Positions 35,225-44,586 are shown, counted from the stretch's first letter. The stretch is DNA of 48,886 nt from Thermoplasmatota archaeon (GCA_029258955.1 JAPDJT010000044.1:1-48886); one strand, 5' to 3'. Numbers and translations: made by a program. The notes: generated by a model not told the origin, from the letters alone.

Positions 35225-37057
35225 ATGCTGAAAAAGAATTCATTTAGATTGCTGTTTAGTTTTGTAATTGCTTTTATGCTTTCTCATGCAGTTTTATCTC
35301 AAAAATTTACATGTAATTGTAGCAAAAATGATTTCATTTTTCCTGTTATGGAAGAAATTTATCAACATCCTAAGGATAATGCTACTGAGCCTATTGCAAA
35401 AGAAGTGCCAGACTATTTTTCATGGAGAGATGGGGGCTGGACTACACCTGCTAAATTTCAAGGAATGTGTGGAAGCTGTTGGGCTTTTGCAGCAATAGGA
35501 GCATTGGAAAGTGTTATTAATATTGAGGAAGGACTGCCAGAGTTAGACCCAGATTTATCTGAGCAATACATACTATCATGCTTGCCTTTGGCTGGTAGTT
35601 GCAAAGGCGGGCACCCTTATTGGGCTTTTTATTACATGAAATCTACATCTGCAGATGGAAATTATCATAATGGAGCTTTGCTGGAAGAATGTTTTCCATA
35701 TGAAGGAGATGATACCATACCATGCAATGCAAAATGCAACGACTGGCTTGATAAACTCGTTCCAATAGCTGACTTTGGCTATTTCTTCCCAGATGGTTCA
35801 GATGAAGACAGGCAAAAAATAAAGACTCTTATAATGGAGAAAGGTCCAGTGGTAACCTTTATGATGGCAACTGAAGATTTTATGAAGTGGGGTTTGGAAA
35901 ATCATAGCCCAGATGCTTATTATCCTTATGAAGTAGCTTATGGAATAAATCATTGCGTTATAATTGTTGGATGGAAGGATGATGATAGCATTCCTCATGG
36001 TGGCTACTGGATTTGCAAAAATAGTTGGGGAAAATACTGGGGATATAATGGTTTCTTCAATATAGAATATGGAAGCTTGAACATAGATACATTTGAAATT
36101 GTCTGGGTTGAGTATGATGCCAGCCAGTATGACTGGCCTCCTGTAGCAAATGCAGGAAAAGAATATGTTGGAAGTGTAGGAGAAGAAATACAGTTTGATG
36201 GAAGTAAAAGCAAGGATGCGGAAGGAAGCATTGTTTCATGGCAATGGAATTTTGGAGATGGAGGCATTGCTAATGGAAGCAAAGTGAGTCATAGTTATGA
36301 TAGCAGAGGAATTTATTCTGTTTCATTGGAAGTTAGAGATGAAAGTGGAAAAGAAAGCACTGCCATTGTCCCAGCTTTTATAGATGTATGGAAAAAAGGA
36401 GAAGAATGGACATATGGGATAAATATAAGCATAGATATGGAAGGAATTAAATTTGATGCTATAGCAAATAAGCTTAAGTTTGCTGTAAAAGATGAAAGAT
36501 ACAATGTAAAATTTTTTGGCTTGCTGAAAGGGGAGTTTGACTCATCATATGCATCAGGCAAAATTCCATTTGCTTTAATCTTAGGCAATCTCCATATAAG
36601 CAAAAATTTCTCAATAGAAAGCATTGATGCCAATGTTATTGGATTAAGCTTTGTAAAAACATCATCCATGCCATTACCAGTGCCATTTAGAATAGATGTA
36701 GAAATAACAGCAGAGCCTTCTTTACACATAATTGATTTTCCACTATATGTAAATAAGTTTTGGGATTCAAATTTGGCAAATATAAGCATCCAAGGATATG
36801 CAACACCTTTATTTGGCTTTTATAAAATTCCATTTGAATATAGTTTTTACTTGGGGGCAATGGAAGGAAATTGCATAGGAAAAGAAAAGGTGAATGTTGA
36901 AGCAGGAAGTTTTGAAGCATATAAAATTTCCTTCTTTGATTTCATTAATATATATTATTCCTATGATGTTGCCAACATTGTTAAAGCAAATGTTAACTAT
37001 GAAGGAGTGGAAATAAATGCAGAATTAAAGCAAACAAATTATCCACAGGTTGAGTAA
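35225..37057 (+). CDS. Secreted papain-like (C1A) cysteine protease with PKD domain
   Basis: A 610-residue extracellular endopeptidase. Signal peptide 1-25. The papain domain (about 60-305) has oxyanion Gln79 and catalytic Cys85 in FQGMCGSCWAF, His243 in GINHCVIIVGW and Asn266 in WICKNSWGKYWG, all canonical. A PKD domain (about 309-392: PPVANAGKEYVGSVGEEIQF, then WNFGDGG) follows, then 220 residues of beta-rich sequence of unknown fold. A short 30-residue segment between the signal peptide and the mature domain is too small for a classic inhibitory propeptide. Likely function is digestion of environmental protein. The 3' end overlaps the reductase gene by 19 bp. Confidence 0.92.
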   Translation: MLKKNSFRLLFSFVIAFMLSHAVLSQKFTCNCSKNDFIFPVMEEIYQHPKDNATEPIAKEVPDYFSWRDGGWTTPAKFQGMCGSCWAFAAIGALESVINIEEGLPELDPDLSEQYILSCLPLAGSCKGGHPYWAFYYMKSTSADGNYHNGALLEECFPYEGDDTIPCNAKCNDWLDKLVPIADFGYFFPDGSDEDRQKIKTLIMEKGPVVTFMMATEDFMKWGLENHSPDAYYPYEVAYGINHCVIIVGWKDDDSIPHGGYWICKNSWGKYWGYNGFFNIEYGSLNIDTFEIVWVEYDASQYDWPPVANAGKEYVGSVGEEIQFDGSKSKDAEGSIVSWQWNFGDGGIANGSKVSHSYDSRGIYSVSLEVRDESGKESTAIVPAFIDVWKKGEEWTYGINISIDMEGIKFDAIANKLKFAVKDERYNVKFFGLLKGEFDSSYASGKIPFALILGNLHISKNFSIESIDANVIGLSFVKTSSMPLPVPFRIDVEITAEPSLHIIDFPLYVNKFWDSNLANISIQGYATPLFGFYKIPFEYSFYLGAMEGNCIGKEKVNVEAGSFEAYKISFFDFINIYYSYDVANIVKANVNYEGVEINAELKQTNYPQVE

Positions 37058-39270
37058 CCACATTGCTTGCACACTCTGCATCCTTCCTCATATACTAATG
37101 GTGAGCCACAATCTGGACATACTCCTACTGGAGCCTTATCTGTTATTTTAAGCTCCGTCATTTCTTTTTGTTTTGCCTTTTTTTCAAACTCGTCTAAGCG
37201 TGCAGGCACAAGTACCTCTCTGCCCTTTATATGATCTTCAATAGCCTTTGCTATTGCATCAGGACAAGATAATATTGGACCACCTCTTGCCAATAAAGGA
37301 TTTGGGCATCTTATGGCTTTAAGTTGCTTTATAATCTCTTCAGGCTTAACTCCGCTTCTTAAGCAAAGGGAAACAAGCCTTCCAACAGCTTCAAGCTGTG
37401 CATCTGCGCATCCTCCAGCTTTTCCCAAGCGTGCAAAAACTTCAAAGAGTCCATGCTCATCCTCATTCATTGTAACATAGAGATTTCCACATCCTGTAGC
37501 TATTTTTCTTGTTACTCCTCTTACCACTGGCGGGCGAGGGCGAGGCTTTATAATGCCTCTCTCCTCTTTTTCCTCCTTTGCAGAGATAACCTGCTGTGGA
37601 CGACTTCCATATCTGTATACTGTTATTCCCTTGCATTTTAGCTCGTAAGCAAGCATATAAGCTTTCCTTACATCTTCTATTGTTGCATCTTCTCGCAAAT
37701 TAATTGTTTTTGAAGTAGCATTATCTACATATTTCTGAAATGCTGCCTGCATTCTAACATGCCACTCTGGAGAGATATCCAATGCAGTAACAAATATTCT
37801 TTGCACTTCAATTGGCACTTCTTCTAAGCCTTGGACAGAGCCATTGTTATCTGCTATTTTCTGCAAAAGCTCCTCGCTATAGAATCCCATTTCTTTTGCA
37901 ATCTTTTCAAAATATGGATTTATTTCATATAGCCTATCTTCTTTATCCAAAACATTTCTAACAAATGCTATTGCAAATAGTGGCTCTATTCCGGAAGAGC
38001 AACCTGCTATAATTGAAATGCTTCCTGTTGGAGCAATTGTTGTTACTGTTGCATTTCTCATTGCTGGATACTTCCCATCATATACGCTTCCCTTGAAATT
38101 CGGAAATGAACCTCTTTCTTTGCCTAATTCAACACTTGCCTGTTTTGCCTCTTTTTGTATGAATGACATAATTTTTTCTGCTAGCTCTAAAGCTTCATTG
38201 CTATCATATGGTATGTTTAGCTGTATGAGCATATCTGCAAAACCCATAACACCTAAGCCAATCTTTCTATTGGCTAAAGTCATTTTTTTGATTTCTGGAA
38301 TAGGATATTTATTCATATCAATAACATTGTCCAAAAAATGGACTGCTTTCCATGTTATATCTTTAAGCTTTTCCCAGTCAATTTCTCCATTTTTAACAAA
38401 TTTTGAAAGATTTATACTCCCAAGATTACATGATTCGTATGGAAGCAAAGGCTGTTCTCCACAAGGATTAGTAGCTTCTATTTGTCCAACATGAGGTGTA
38501 GGGTTGTGGCGATTAATTTCATCTATAAAAATTAAGCCTGGCTCTCCTGTCTTCCATGCTTCCTCAACTATTTTATCAAAAACTTCTTTTGCATTTAGCT
38601 TTTTAACAGCTTTTCCAGTTCTAGGATTTATAAGTTCATAGTCCTCTCCTTTCTTCACCTTTTCCATAAATTCATCTGTAACAGCAACAGATATGTTGAA
38701 GTTGGTCAGCTCTTTGGGATCCTCCTTGCACGTTATAAATTCCATAATGTCAGGGTGATCCACACGCAGTATACCCATATTCGCTCCTCTTCTTCGTCCG
38801 CCTTGCTTTATTACATCTGTTGCAGAATTGAATACTTTCATGAAGGAAACTGGACCACTTGCTATTCCTCCTGTGCTCCTTACAATGTCTCCTTTTGGTC
38901 TTATGCGGGAAAAAGAAAAGCCAGTTCCGCCTCCACTTTGATGAATCAATGCTGTATGCTTTAAAGTTTCGAAAATTTTATCCATCGAATCTTCGACAGG
39001 CAGAACAAAACAGGCAGAAAGTTGCTGTATGCTTGTTCCAGCATTCATAAGAGTTGGTGAGTTAGGCAAGAAATAGAGATTGACCATCATATCATAAAAT
39101 TCCTTTTCAGTTTTCTTTACATCTCCTCCATATTTTTCATCTGCTTTTGCAATATTTGATGCAACTCTCCTAAACATTTGCTCTGGCGTCTCTATAACCT
39201 TTCCATTTTCATCTTTCCTAAGATATCTTTTCTCCAAAACTTTCAATGCATTCTTAGTCAGCTTCACCAT
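37039..39270 (-). CDS. nrdJ: Adenosylcobalamin-dependent (class II) ribonucleotide reductase
   Basis: The enzyme reduces ribonucleotides to deoxyribonucleotides using a B12-generated radical and needs no oxygen. In the 743-residue protein, redox-active Cys87 (LSACFVLP) and Cys281 (ESCNLGSINL) flank the active-site loop NPCGE with Asn268, thiyl Cys270 and Glu272; the 11-residue spacing Cys270-Cys281 is that of the family. QSGGGTGFSFSR is the effector/substrate loop region. The C-terminus holds a TSCPD-like domain (about 585-690) and a zinc-ribbon CPDC...CKQCGYSTCG, whose last Cys residues serve as reductant shuttle. No intein. A TATA at 39291-39303 lies about 27 nt upstream of the ATG. Confidence 0.95.
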   Translation of the reverse strand: MVKLTKNALKVLEKRYLRKDENGKVIETPEQMFRRVASNIAKADEKYGGDVKKTEKEFYDMMVNLYFLPNSPTLMNAGTSIQQLSACFVLPVEDSMDKIFETLKHTALIHQSGGGTGFSFSRIRPKGDIVRSTGGIASGPVSFMKVFNSATDVIKQGGRRRGANMGILRVDHPDIMEFITCKEDPKELTNFNISVAVTDEFMEKVKKGEDYELINPRTGKAVKKLNAKEVFDKIVEEAWKTGEPGLIFIDEINRHNPTPHVGQIEATNPCGEQPLLPYESCNLGSINLSKFVKNGEIDWEKLKDITWKAVHFLDNVIDMNKYPIPEIKKMTLANRKIGLGVMGFADMLIQLNIPYDSNEALELAEKIMSFIQKEAKQASVELGKERGSFPNFKGSVYDGKYPAMRNATVTTIAPTGSISIIAGCSSGIEPLFAIAFVRNVLDKEDRLYEINPYFEKIAKEMGFYSEELLQKIADNNGSVQGLEEVPIEVQRIFVTALDISPEWHVRMQAAFQKYVDNATSKTINLREDATIEDVRKAYMLAYELKCKGITVYRYGSRPQQVISAKEEKEERGIIKPRPRPPVVRGVTRKIATGCGNLYVTMNEDEHGLFEVFARLGKAGGCADAQLEAVGRLVSLCLRSGVKPEEIIKQLKAIRCPNPLLARGGPILSCPDAIAKAIEDHIKGREVLVPARLDEFEKKAKQKEMTELKITDKAPVGVCPDCGSPLVYEEGCRVCKQCGYSTCG

Positions 39271-39363
39271 TGTAAATGTAAAATGAGTGTGATTATAAAA
39301 ATTTGATTGAAATTTTGAAACGAAATGTTATCTAAATTATGCAATTTTGCATGACTTCCTTCA

Positions 39364-39374
39364 CATTTTTATAT
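39364..39374 (+). promoter_or_regulatory. TATA box of the GalT-like gene
   Basis: ATTTTTATATT lies 20-30 nt before ATG 39394, consistent with leaderless transcription. The divergent nrdJ TATA box is 61 bp away. Confidence 0.5.
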
Positions 39375-39393
39375 TTCTTCCATATGCCATAAC

Positions 39394-40305
39394 ATGTTTA
39401 GAAAATGGATTGATGAAGTTGTTGTTGCTGGAGCAAAAAAGAAAGTGGAGATAAGAGAAGATGAGTTTTTTGAGAGGAGGTGCAGAATAATTGGGAGAGT
39501 TGGTTTGGAATTGGTAGCAGAGGAAAATTTTGATGACTTAATAAATAAGCCATGTATATTTTGCACGCCAGAAAAACTTGCTAAATTTGGAAAGGAATTT
39601 GGAAAAGAAATTTTTGAAAATGAATATGCATTTCTTTTTCCAAATATAAATCCATATGCAAAATATAGTAGTGTATGCGCTTTTAAACAACATTTCATAA
39701 AGCCAGCCCAATTCAATGCCGAGCTTATAGAAAAAAATCTGGAGCTTTGCATGGATTACATTCATAAAGTTATGGAACTTGATGAAATAAAATATGCATC
39801 TATAAGCTGGAATTATTTAATGCCTGCTGGTGCAAGCATTTTGCATCCTCATACTCAAGTTATAGCAGATAAGCAACCAACAACTTATATGGCTTTTATT
39901 GCTAAAAAGAAGAAGGAATTTAAGGAATATCTGGATAAGGAAATGAAAAGCGAAAGATACATTGGCAAGATAGGAAAAATAAAATTATTTACTCCTTTTG
40001 TTCCTTTTGGTTTTAATGAAGTTGTTGGGATAGCAGAGGAAAATATTGAAAATTGCTTAGAAGATTTATCAAAGGCTTTGGAAAAAATTATTTCATATTA
40101 TGCAAGCATAAAAAGAAATTCCTTCAACGTTGCCATTTATATAAGCTTAGAAAATGAGTTTCCATTGCATTTCCGTTGCATAACAAGGCAAAATATGGTA
40201 AAATATTACAGGAATGATGCAATGTTTTTTGAAAGATTACATCAGGAAGTCATTCTGGAAAAGAAGCCAGAGGAGGTGGCGAAAGAATTAAGAAATTTCA
40301 TATAA
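39394..40305 (+). CDS. GalT-like nucleotidyltransferase (HIT superfamily)
   Basis: A 303-residue relative of galactose-1-phosphate uridylyltransferase. The catalytic triad H-P-H is at 151-153 (GASILHPHTQVIAD), with His153 as expected nucleophile, and CIFC at 54-57 gives a zinc-like pair. The second half repeats the HIT fold without catalytic residues. It could transfer UMP or AMP between sugar phosphates; ADP-glucose phosphorylase and Ap4A phosphorylase belong to the same fold, so the substrate is open. No galK or galE lies nearby. Convergent 8-bp overlap with the next gene. Confidence 0.82.
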   Translation: MFRKWIDEVVVAGAKKKVEIREDEFFERRCRIIGRVGLELVAEENFDDLINKPCIFCTPEKLAKFGKEFGKEIFENEYAFLFPNINPYAKYSSVCAFKQHFIKPAQFNAELIEKNLELCMDYIHKVMELDEIKYASISWNYLMPAGASILHPHTQVIADKQPTTYMAFIAKKKKEFKEYLDKEMKSERYIGKIGKIKLFTPFVPFGFNEVVGIAEENIENCLEDLSKALEKIISYYASIKRNSFNVAIYISLENEFPLHFRCITRQNMVKYYRNDAMFFERLHQEVILEKKPEEVAKELRNFI

Positions 40306-41074
40306 AATGCACTTCATATTCTATTTCTTCTAAAGCATTTGCATTGTATTCGTCTAATTTAGCTTTTGCATATTTAATTTCTTTTTCATCCCCTAGCAAA
40401 ACAACGTTTAAACCACGTTGAGAAGCTTCTATAGCAGATTGTAAAGGAGAGAATTCAATATCGCATTTTATGCCTATTTTATCTAAAGCAACTTTTCCAA
40501 CTATATCAAGAACTCCAAATTTATTTGCAGTAATTTTTTCTATTTCTTTCTTAAGTTTTTCATGATTCAAAGCTTTTGTTCCCCCTTTAATTATGCTTGG
40601 AAGAGCAAAAAGATGAATTTTTCCAAGCTTTAAATCAATAATCCCTTTTACTCCTTTTATCCCAACATCCTCCCCCTTCTTTGCAGATTCTATGGCTTCC
40701 GCTATAGCTGATGACTTTTTTCTTTTATAAGCATAAAGATACCCATTTTCCATAAAAAGATATACTCTATCTCCTTTTTCTATATCATCTCCTGCTATTG
40801 CTGGGCAACATTCAATGATATTGAGCTTCTTTCTTTTTTCTTCCAAATATTTATCCAGCTCTGCTAACTCTGAAAAAAGTAATTCTATTCCTTTAACTGT
40901 TACCCTATATTTTTTATCAACAATTTCAATCAAACCATCTTCCTTCATTTTTTTAAGATATTCTGAAACTCCCTGTTTTGTAATCCCTACTTTTTCAGCA
41001 ATCTGATTTAAACTAAAATAATCGCCAGTTGCAATTTCAAGAAGAATTAAAAATCTCTTTGAAAGCAATTCCAT
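40298..41074 (-). CDS. Winged-helix transcriptional regulator with C-terminal sensor-like domain
   Basis: From ATG 41074 the 258-residue protein has an N-terminal winged helix-turn-helix (LLEIATGDYFSLNQIAEKVG, recognition helix TKQGVSEYLKKMKEDG, wing DKKYRVTVKG), a coiled linker ELDKYLEEKRKK, and a C-terminal alpha-beta domain of about 160 residues with GVKGIIDLKLGKIHLFALP. The layout is that of an archaeal regulator family whose ligand is unknown. The frame runs upstream to 41227, but the extra 51 residues translate intergenic repeat DNA and are not part of the protein. TTATATGA at 41090-41097 may be the TATA box. Confidence 0.78.
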   Translation of the reverse strand: MELLSKRFLILLEIATGDYFSLNQIAEKVGITKQGVSEYLKKMKEDGLIEIVDKKYRVTVKGIELLFSELAELDKYLEEKRKKLNIIECCPAIAGDDIEKGDRVYLFMENGYLYAYKRKKSSAIAEAIESAKKGEDVGIKGVKGIIDLKLGKIHLFALPSIIKGGTKALNHEKLKKEIEKITANKFGVLDIVGKVALDKIGIKCDIEFSPLQSAIEASQRGLNVVLLGDEKEIKYAKAKLDEYNANALEEIEYEVHFI

Positions 41075-41109
41075 AATTTTATAGGAAATGTCATATAAGA
41101 AATTTTGTA

Positions 41110-41220
41110 AAAAGAGAAGATAGCATATAACAGCAACCAATTCATTCAAATTGAAAGAAGCGTTGTTGCTAATACATGAAAAATTACTATGGCAAGCTTC
41201 ATTCCATTTTATTTTTGGCT
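41110..41220. repeat. MITE-like repeat copy
   Basis: AACAGCAACCAATTCATT (41129-41146) faces AAATTGAAAGAAGCGTTGTT (41148-41167), the two arms of the family in close inverted order, followed by CTTCATTCCATTTTATTTTT (41198-41217), an end-like segment. This explains the reading frame upstream of the regulator. Confidence 0.5.
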
Positions 41221-41293
41221 TTTTCATTTTAATGGTAAATCCTCTTCATAGGAATAATAGCAATAACAACTATTTCTTTCATCAAAATCCAAA

Positions 41294-41520
41294 AAATGAA
41301 AAAGTGTTGTTATAATTTATTTAATGTCCTTTTCTTCCATTCATTCTCAATTTAATCGCAATTACCAACAAATGGAGAAGTGTTGTCAATACTTTATTGC
41401 ATGAGATTTAATATTACAATCCAATTCATTTTTAATCAGTTCATGAAAGAATCAATGAAATGACAAATTGCTATGATCTATTCTCCCATGCAACAATGGC
41501 AGATGCAACATTTCCTTCCT
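41294..41520 (+). repeat. Two to three MITE-like copies in tandem
   Basis: The 487-bp gap before coaBC contains AAATGAAAAAGTGTTGTTAT (41294-41313) ending TTCTTCCATTCATTCTCAAT (41332-41351); then AAATGGAGAAGTGTTGTCAA (41370-41389) with TTGCATGAGATTT and CAATCCAATTCATTTTTAAT (41418-41437); then a weaker copy, AATGAAATGACAAATTGCTA (41454-41473). Each follows the family order arm, GCATG centre, CCAATTCATT end. No gene is visible in the gap. Confidence 0.6.
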
Positions 41521-41532
41521 TTTTAATCTGAA

Positions 41533-41543
41533 AGTTTATTTAT
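41533..41543 (+). promoter_or_regulatory. TATA box of the coaBC-pantoate kinase operon
   Basis: AGTTTATTTAT lies about 20-30 nt before GTG 41562. The mRNA would be leaderless with a GTG start. Confidence 0.45.
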
Positions 41544-41561
41544 TGTTGCCAGATTAGGAAC

Positions 41562-42698
41562 GTGCATCCAAGCAAAATTATAAAAGGAACAAAATCAAAA
41601 AAGCTTGAAGGGAAAAAAATTATCTTAGGAATAACAAGCAGTATAGCATGCGTCGAATGCGTAAAGCTTGCTAGAGAATTAATAAGGTATGGTGCAGAAG
41701 TTATTGCAGTGATGACAAAAGAAGCTTGCAGAATTTTAGCTCCGATGGCAATGGAATTTGCAACGGGAAATAAAGTTATTACAGAGTTAAGCGGGGAAGT
41801 TGAGCATATAAACCATGAAGCAGATTTGTTGCTTATTGCTCCTTGCACCGCCAATACCATATCCAAGATTGCTTTAGGAATAGCAGATAATGCATTAACT
41901 ACTTTTGCTATAGCTTTTGATAAAAAAATTCTCATTGCCCCCTCAATGCATCTCTCCATGTATGAAAATGAATTTTTAAAGGAAAATATTGAGAGGTGTA
42001 AGCAAAAAGGTATAGAATTTATTGAGCCAAAAATAGAAGAAAATAAAGCAAAGATGGCAAGCATTGAAAAAATTGTTATGGAAGTTATAAAACAATTTGG
42101 AGATAAAAAGGGAAAAAGAATTCTTATCATTGGAGGAGCAACTTATGAAAAAATAGATGATGTGAGAGTAATAACAAATTTATCTTCTGGCAGAATGGCA
42201 AAAGCTTTAGCAAAAGAAGCATATGAAAGGGGAGCAGATGTTGAAGTGTGGGCGAGTTTTGAAATTGATTATATGAAAAGCAAAAAATTTGAGTGTGTTG
42301 CAGATTTAATTAAGTTAATTGAAGAATGCAAAGATAAATATGATTGCATAATAAATTGTGCTGCCATTTCTGATTTTATTGTAGAAAAGAAAAAAGGAAA
42401 AATTTCCTCGGAAAAAGAAATTGAAATTAAATTAAAACCAGCCCCAAAAATAAATCCAATGCTTAAAAAGATTGGAAACAAAATAATTGCCTTTAAGCTT
42501 GAAGAAAATAAAGAAAAAGCAATTGAAAAAGCTAAAGAATTGCTGAAAAAGCAGAATCTGGATTTTGTGATAGCTAATACAATAGAAAGTATGGGTAAAG
42601 AATATGCAAAAATTTGGATTGTAGGAAAAGAAGGATTGATAGGAGAGGCGGAAGGAAAGAAAGAGGAAATTGCAAAATACATTATAGATTTAATATGA
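41562..42698 (+). CDS. coaBC: Bifunctional phosphopantothenoylcysteine decarboxylase/phosphopantothenate-cysteine ligase
   Basis: CoaBC makes 4'-phosphopantetheine from phosphopantothenate and cysteine for CoA. The 378-residue protein begins with the flavoprotein decarboxylase domain: ILGITSSIACVECVKLAREL, the PASANT-like APCTANTISKIALGIADN and the substrate motif APSMHLSMYEN near 135, with the PxMNxxMW Asn replaced by His. The CoaB ligase domain from about 185 has IIGGATYEKIDDVRVITN and NLSSGRMAKALA, CAAISDF and AFKLEENKE. Start GTG at 41562. The pantoate kinase ATG overlaps its TGA, so two steps of archaeal CoA synthesis are coupled. Confidence 0.93.
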   Translation: MHPSKIIKGTKSKKLEGKKIILGITSSIACVECVKLARELIRYGAEVIAVMTKEACRILAPMAMEFATGNKVITELSGEVEHINHEADLLLIAPCTANTISKIALGIADNALTTFAIAFDKKILIAPSMHLSMYENEFLKENIERCKQKGIEFIEPKIEENKAKMASIEKIVMEVIKQFGDKKGKRILIIGGATYEKIDDVRVITNLSSGRMAKALAKEAYERGADVEVWASFEIDYMKSKKFECVADLIKLIEECKDKYDCIINCAAISDFIVEKKKGKISSEKEIEIKLKPAPKINPMLKKIGNKIIAFKLEENKEKAIEKAKELLKKQNLDFVIANTIESMGKEYAKIWIVGKEGLIGEAEGKKEEIAKYIIDLI

Positions 42699-43531
42699 AA
42701 GCCATAGCTTTTTGTCCAGCTCACATTACAGGGTTTTTTATGGTTTGTTTGGATGAAGATTATAAAAAAACTGGCTCTAAAGGAGCTGGATTAAATTTAT
42801 CCTTAGGAAGTATAGCAGAAGTTGAAAAGGCAGAAAAATTTTGCTTAAAGGGAAACATAGGAAACGGAATTGTTACAAAATCAGCAATATCATATTTAAC
42901 AAATGAAGCTTTTAAAATAAAAATCAGAAATGAATTGCCAATATCCCAAGGATTTGGAATAAGCGCCTCATCGTCTTTGGCTGCATGCATTGCTATAGCC
43001 AGTTTGCTTAATATGCCACATGAAAAAGCATTGGAAGCTGTTCATATGGCGGAAATAAAAAATAAATGTGGTTTAGGAGATGCAGTAGCAGAATTCGTTG
43101 GAGGAGTGGAAATAAGAAGGGAGCCAGGTTTAAAAGGAAGGATAGAAAAAATTGAATGTAAAGAAAAAATAATTTTAGCAATTGTGGGGAAAGCAATAGA
43201 AACAAAAAAAATTCTTGGAAATGAAAAGAAAATAGAAAGAATAAATGAAGTAGGAGAAGAATGTCTAAAAGAATTTATTGCTAATCCTTCCTTGGAAAAT
43301 TTCTTTGATTTATCTTTGAAATTTTCATTTGAAACAGGAATAGCTAATGAGAAAATGAAAAAAATCCTGAATGAAGCAAATAGGATTGGCAAGGCATCAA
43401 TGGCAATGCTTGGAAATTCAATTTTTGCTTTATATAGTCAAGAAATGAAGAAATTTCTCTCTAAATTTGAAATTTATGAATGCTTTATAGATAATTATGG
43501 GGCAAGAACATTAGCAACCTTTTTTCCTTAG
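42695..43531 (+). CDS. Pantoate kinase (GHMP family)
   Basis: The archaeal enzyme phosphorylates pantoate before condensation with beta-alanine, replacing bacterial pantothenate kinase. The 278-residue protein starts MKAIAFCPAHITGFFMVCLD, typical for the family, and has the GHMP ATP loop SQGFGISASSSLAACIAI near 85-102 and a C-terminal substrate part ending GARTLATFFP. ATG 42695 overlaps the coaBC stop (ATGA); the open frame extends upstream to 42614, but that is coaBC read in another frame. Pairing with coaBC supports the assignment. The last 21 bp overlap a small convergent gene. Confidence 0.9.
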   Translation: MKAIAFCPAHITGFFMVCLDEDYKKTGSKGAGLNLSLGSIAEVEKAEKFCLKGNIGNGIVTKSAISYLTNEAFKIKIRNELPISQGFGISASSSLAACIAIASLLNMPHEKALEAVHMAEIKNKCGLGDAVAEFVGGVEIRREPGLKGRIEKIECKEKIILAIVGKAIETKKILGNEKKIERINEVGEECLKEFIANPSLENFFDLSLKFSFETGIANEKMKKILNEANRIGKASMAMLGNSIFALYSQEMKKFLSKFEIYECFIDNYGARTLATFFP

Positions 43532-43624
43532 CCATTGCCTTAAGCAATCACGATGCCAGTATTTGCCTTCTTTAAACAATGCCTCTTCTTCCTTAACCTC
43601 TTTATTACAGTATGCACACTTCAT
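43511..43624 (-). CDS. 37-residue zinc-finger-like mini-protein (CxxC...HxxC)
   Basis: The minus strand encodes a 37-residue protein that starts MKCAYCNKEVKEEEALFK, continues with EGKYWHRDCLRQWL, and ends RKKGC. Cys3, Cys6, His24 and Cys27 form a CxxC-17-HxxC site like half a LIM or treble-clef finger; the segment YWHRDC is typical of such folds. Its ATG overlaps the mevalonate kinase stop (ATGA), strong evidence for translation. The stop lies inside the 3' end of the convergent pantoate kinase gene. Function unknown; a small regulator or chaperone for metal or protein contacts is possible. Confidence 0.75.
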   Translation of the reverse strand: MKCAYCNKEVKEEEALFKEGKYWHRDCLRQWLRKKGC

Positions 43625-44535
43625 ATTCCAATCCTCGTTCTTAAAGCATAAAATCCTTCTCTTTCAATAGCTTTAGCGACTTTTTCCTGAAGTTCTTTTC
43701 CAGGAGTTAAGGCAACCATGTAGCCGCCTAAACCTCCCCCTGTCATCTTTGCTCCATAGGCTCCATTTTCTAAAGCTACCTCAACTAAAAAATCGAGTTC
43801 TTTGCATGATACCTCTATTTCTTGCAAAAGCTTATGATTTTTATTCATGAGTTCTCCCACTCTCTCCCAGTCCATTTTAAGCAATGCGTCCCTTGCCTCA
43901 TAAACAAGTTCTTCAGCTTCTTTGAATATCCTATCATATTTTTCCTTATATTTCTCTTTTCTCTCCCTTACACCAGCAACAGCTTTTTTTGTATTTGCAA
44001 CTATGCCTGTATCGCCCATAACAATTTCTACTGGCTTGTCTATTTTCAACCTTTCCATCCCTTCTCCCTTAACAAACCATACTAAGCCACCAAAAACAGC
44101 GCATGTATTATCTATGCCAGATGGACTGCCATGATAAGCTTTTTCTCCTTCATATGCAATTTCATTTATTTTTTCATCGCTTAAATTCATTCCAAATTCA
44201 TCTGCTATTGCTCTCGCTATTGCTGCACAGCTTGCTGCGCTTGCTCCTATTCCGCTTGCTGCCTTCAAATCGCCATGAAGCCATATTTCAATGCAATCAT
44301 CTATTCCCATTGCCTTTTTTATTCTAACAATTGATTCTTTTTGTTGCTCAAGCTTTTCCTCCTTATAGCCGGGAGTAGCATCTCTGTTGTCATGTATAAT
44401 AAAATCCTTTCCTTCGCATTTTTTAACCTCTGCAATTGTCTTTTTATCTATTGCTGAAGCAATAGCAGGTATGCCATAGACAACAAAGTGCTCATTGAAA
44501 AGAATTACTTTTCCATATCCATATCCTTTGCCCAT
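43621..44535 (-). CDS. mvk: Mevalonate kinase
   Basis: The GHMP kinase phosphorylates mevalonate for isoprenoid and archaeal lipid synthesis. From ATG 44535 the 304-residue protein has GKVILFNEHFVVYG at the start, the ATP loop AASGIGASAASCAAIARA near 98-115, the SPSGIDNT loop with the catalytic Asp near 145-152, and the C-terminal KMTGGGLGGYM. All catalytic motifs are intact. An in-frame ATG at 44556 overlaps the likely TATA box, so the downstream start is preferred. It is followed, with a 4-bp overlap, by the 37-residue zinc protein. Confidence 0.93.
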   Translation of the reverse strand: MGKGYGYGKVILFNEHFVVYGIPAIASAIDKKTIAEVKKCEGKDFIIHDNRDATPGYKEEKLEQQKESIVRIKKAMGIDDCIEIWLHGDLKAASGIGASAASCAAIARAIADEFGMNLSDEKINEIAYEGEKAYHGSPSGIDNTCAVFGGLVWFVKGEGMERLKIDKPVEIVMGDTGIVANTKKAVAGVRERKEKYKEKYDRIFKEAEELVYEARDALLKMDWERVGELMNKNHKLLQEIEVSCKELDFLVEVALENGAYGAKMTGGGLGGYMVALTPGKELQEKVAKAIEREGFYALRTRIGI

Positions 44536-44554
44536 GAAAGTATAGATGCTAATC

Positions 44555-44571
44555 ATATTAAATTTTTATTG
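44555..44571 (-). promoter_or_regulatory. TATA region of mvk
   Basis: On the minus strand AATAAAAATTTAATATG lies 20-36 nt before ATG 44535. The match argues for a leaderless start at 44535 rather than 44556. Confidence 0.4.
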
Positions 44572-44586
44572 TGGAGTGTTGAATAT

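Noticed and set aside
41075-41227. N-terminal extension of the winged-helix regulator
   Set aside because: The extra 51 residues are translated intergenic repeat; the domain begins at 41074.
42614-42694. 27-residue upstream extension of pantoate kinase
   Set aside because: It is coaBC coding sequence in another frame; the ATGA overlap at 42695 is the natural start.
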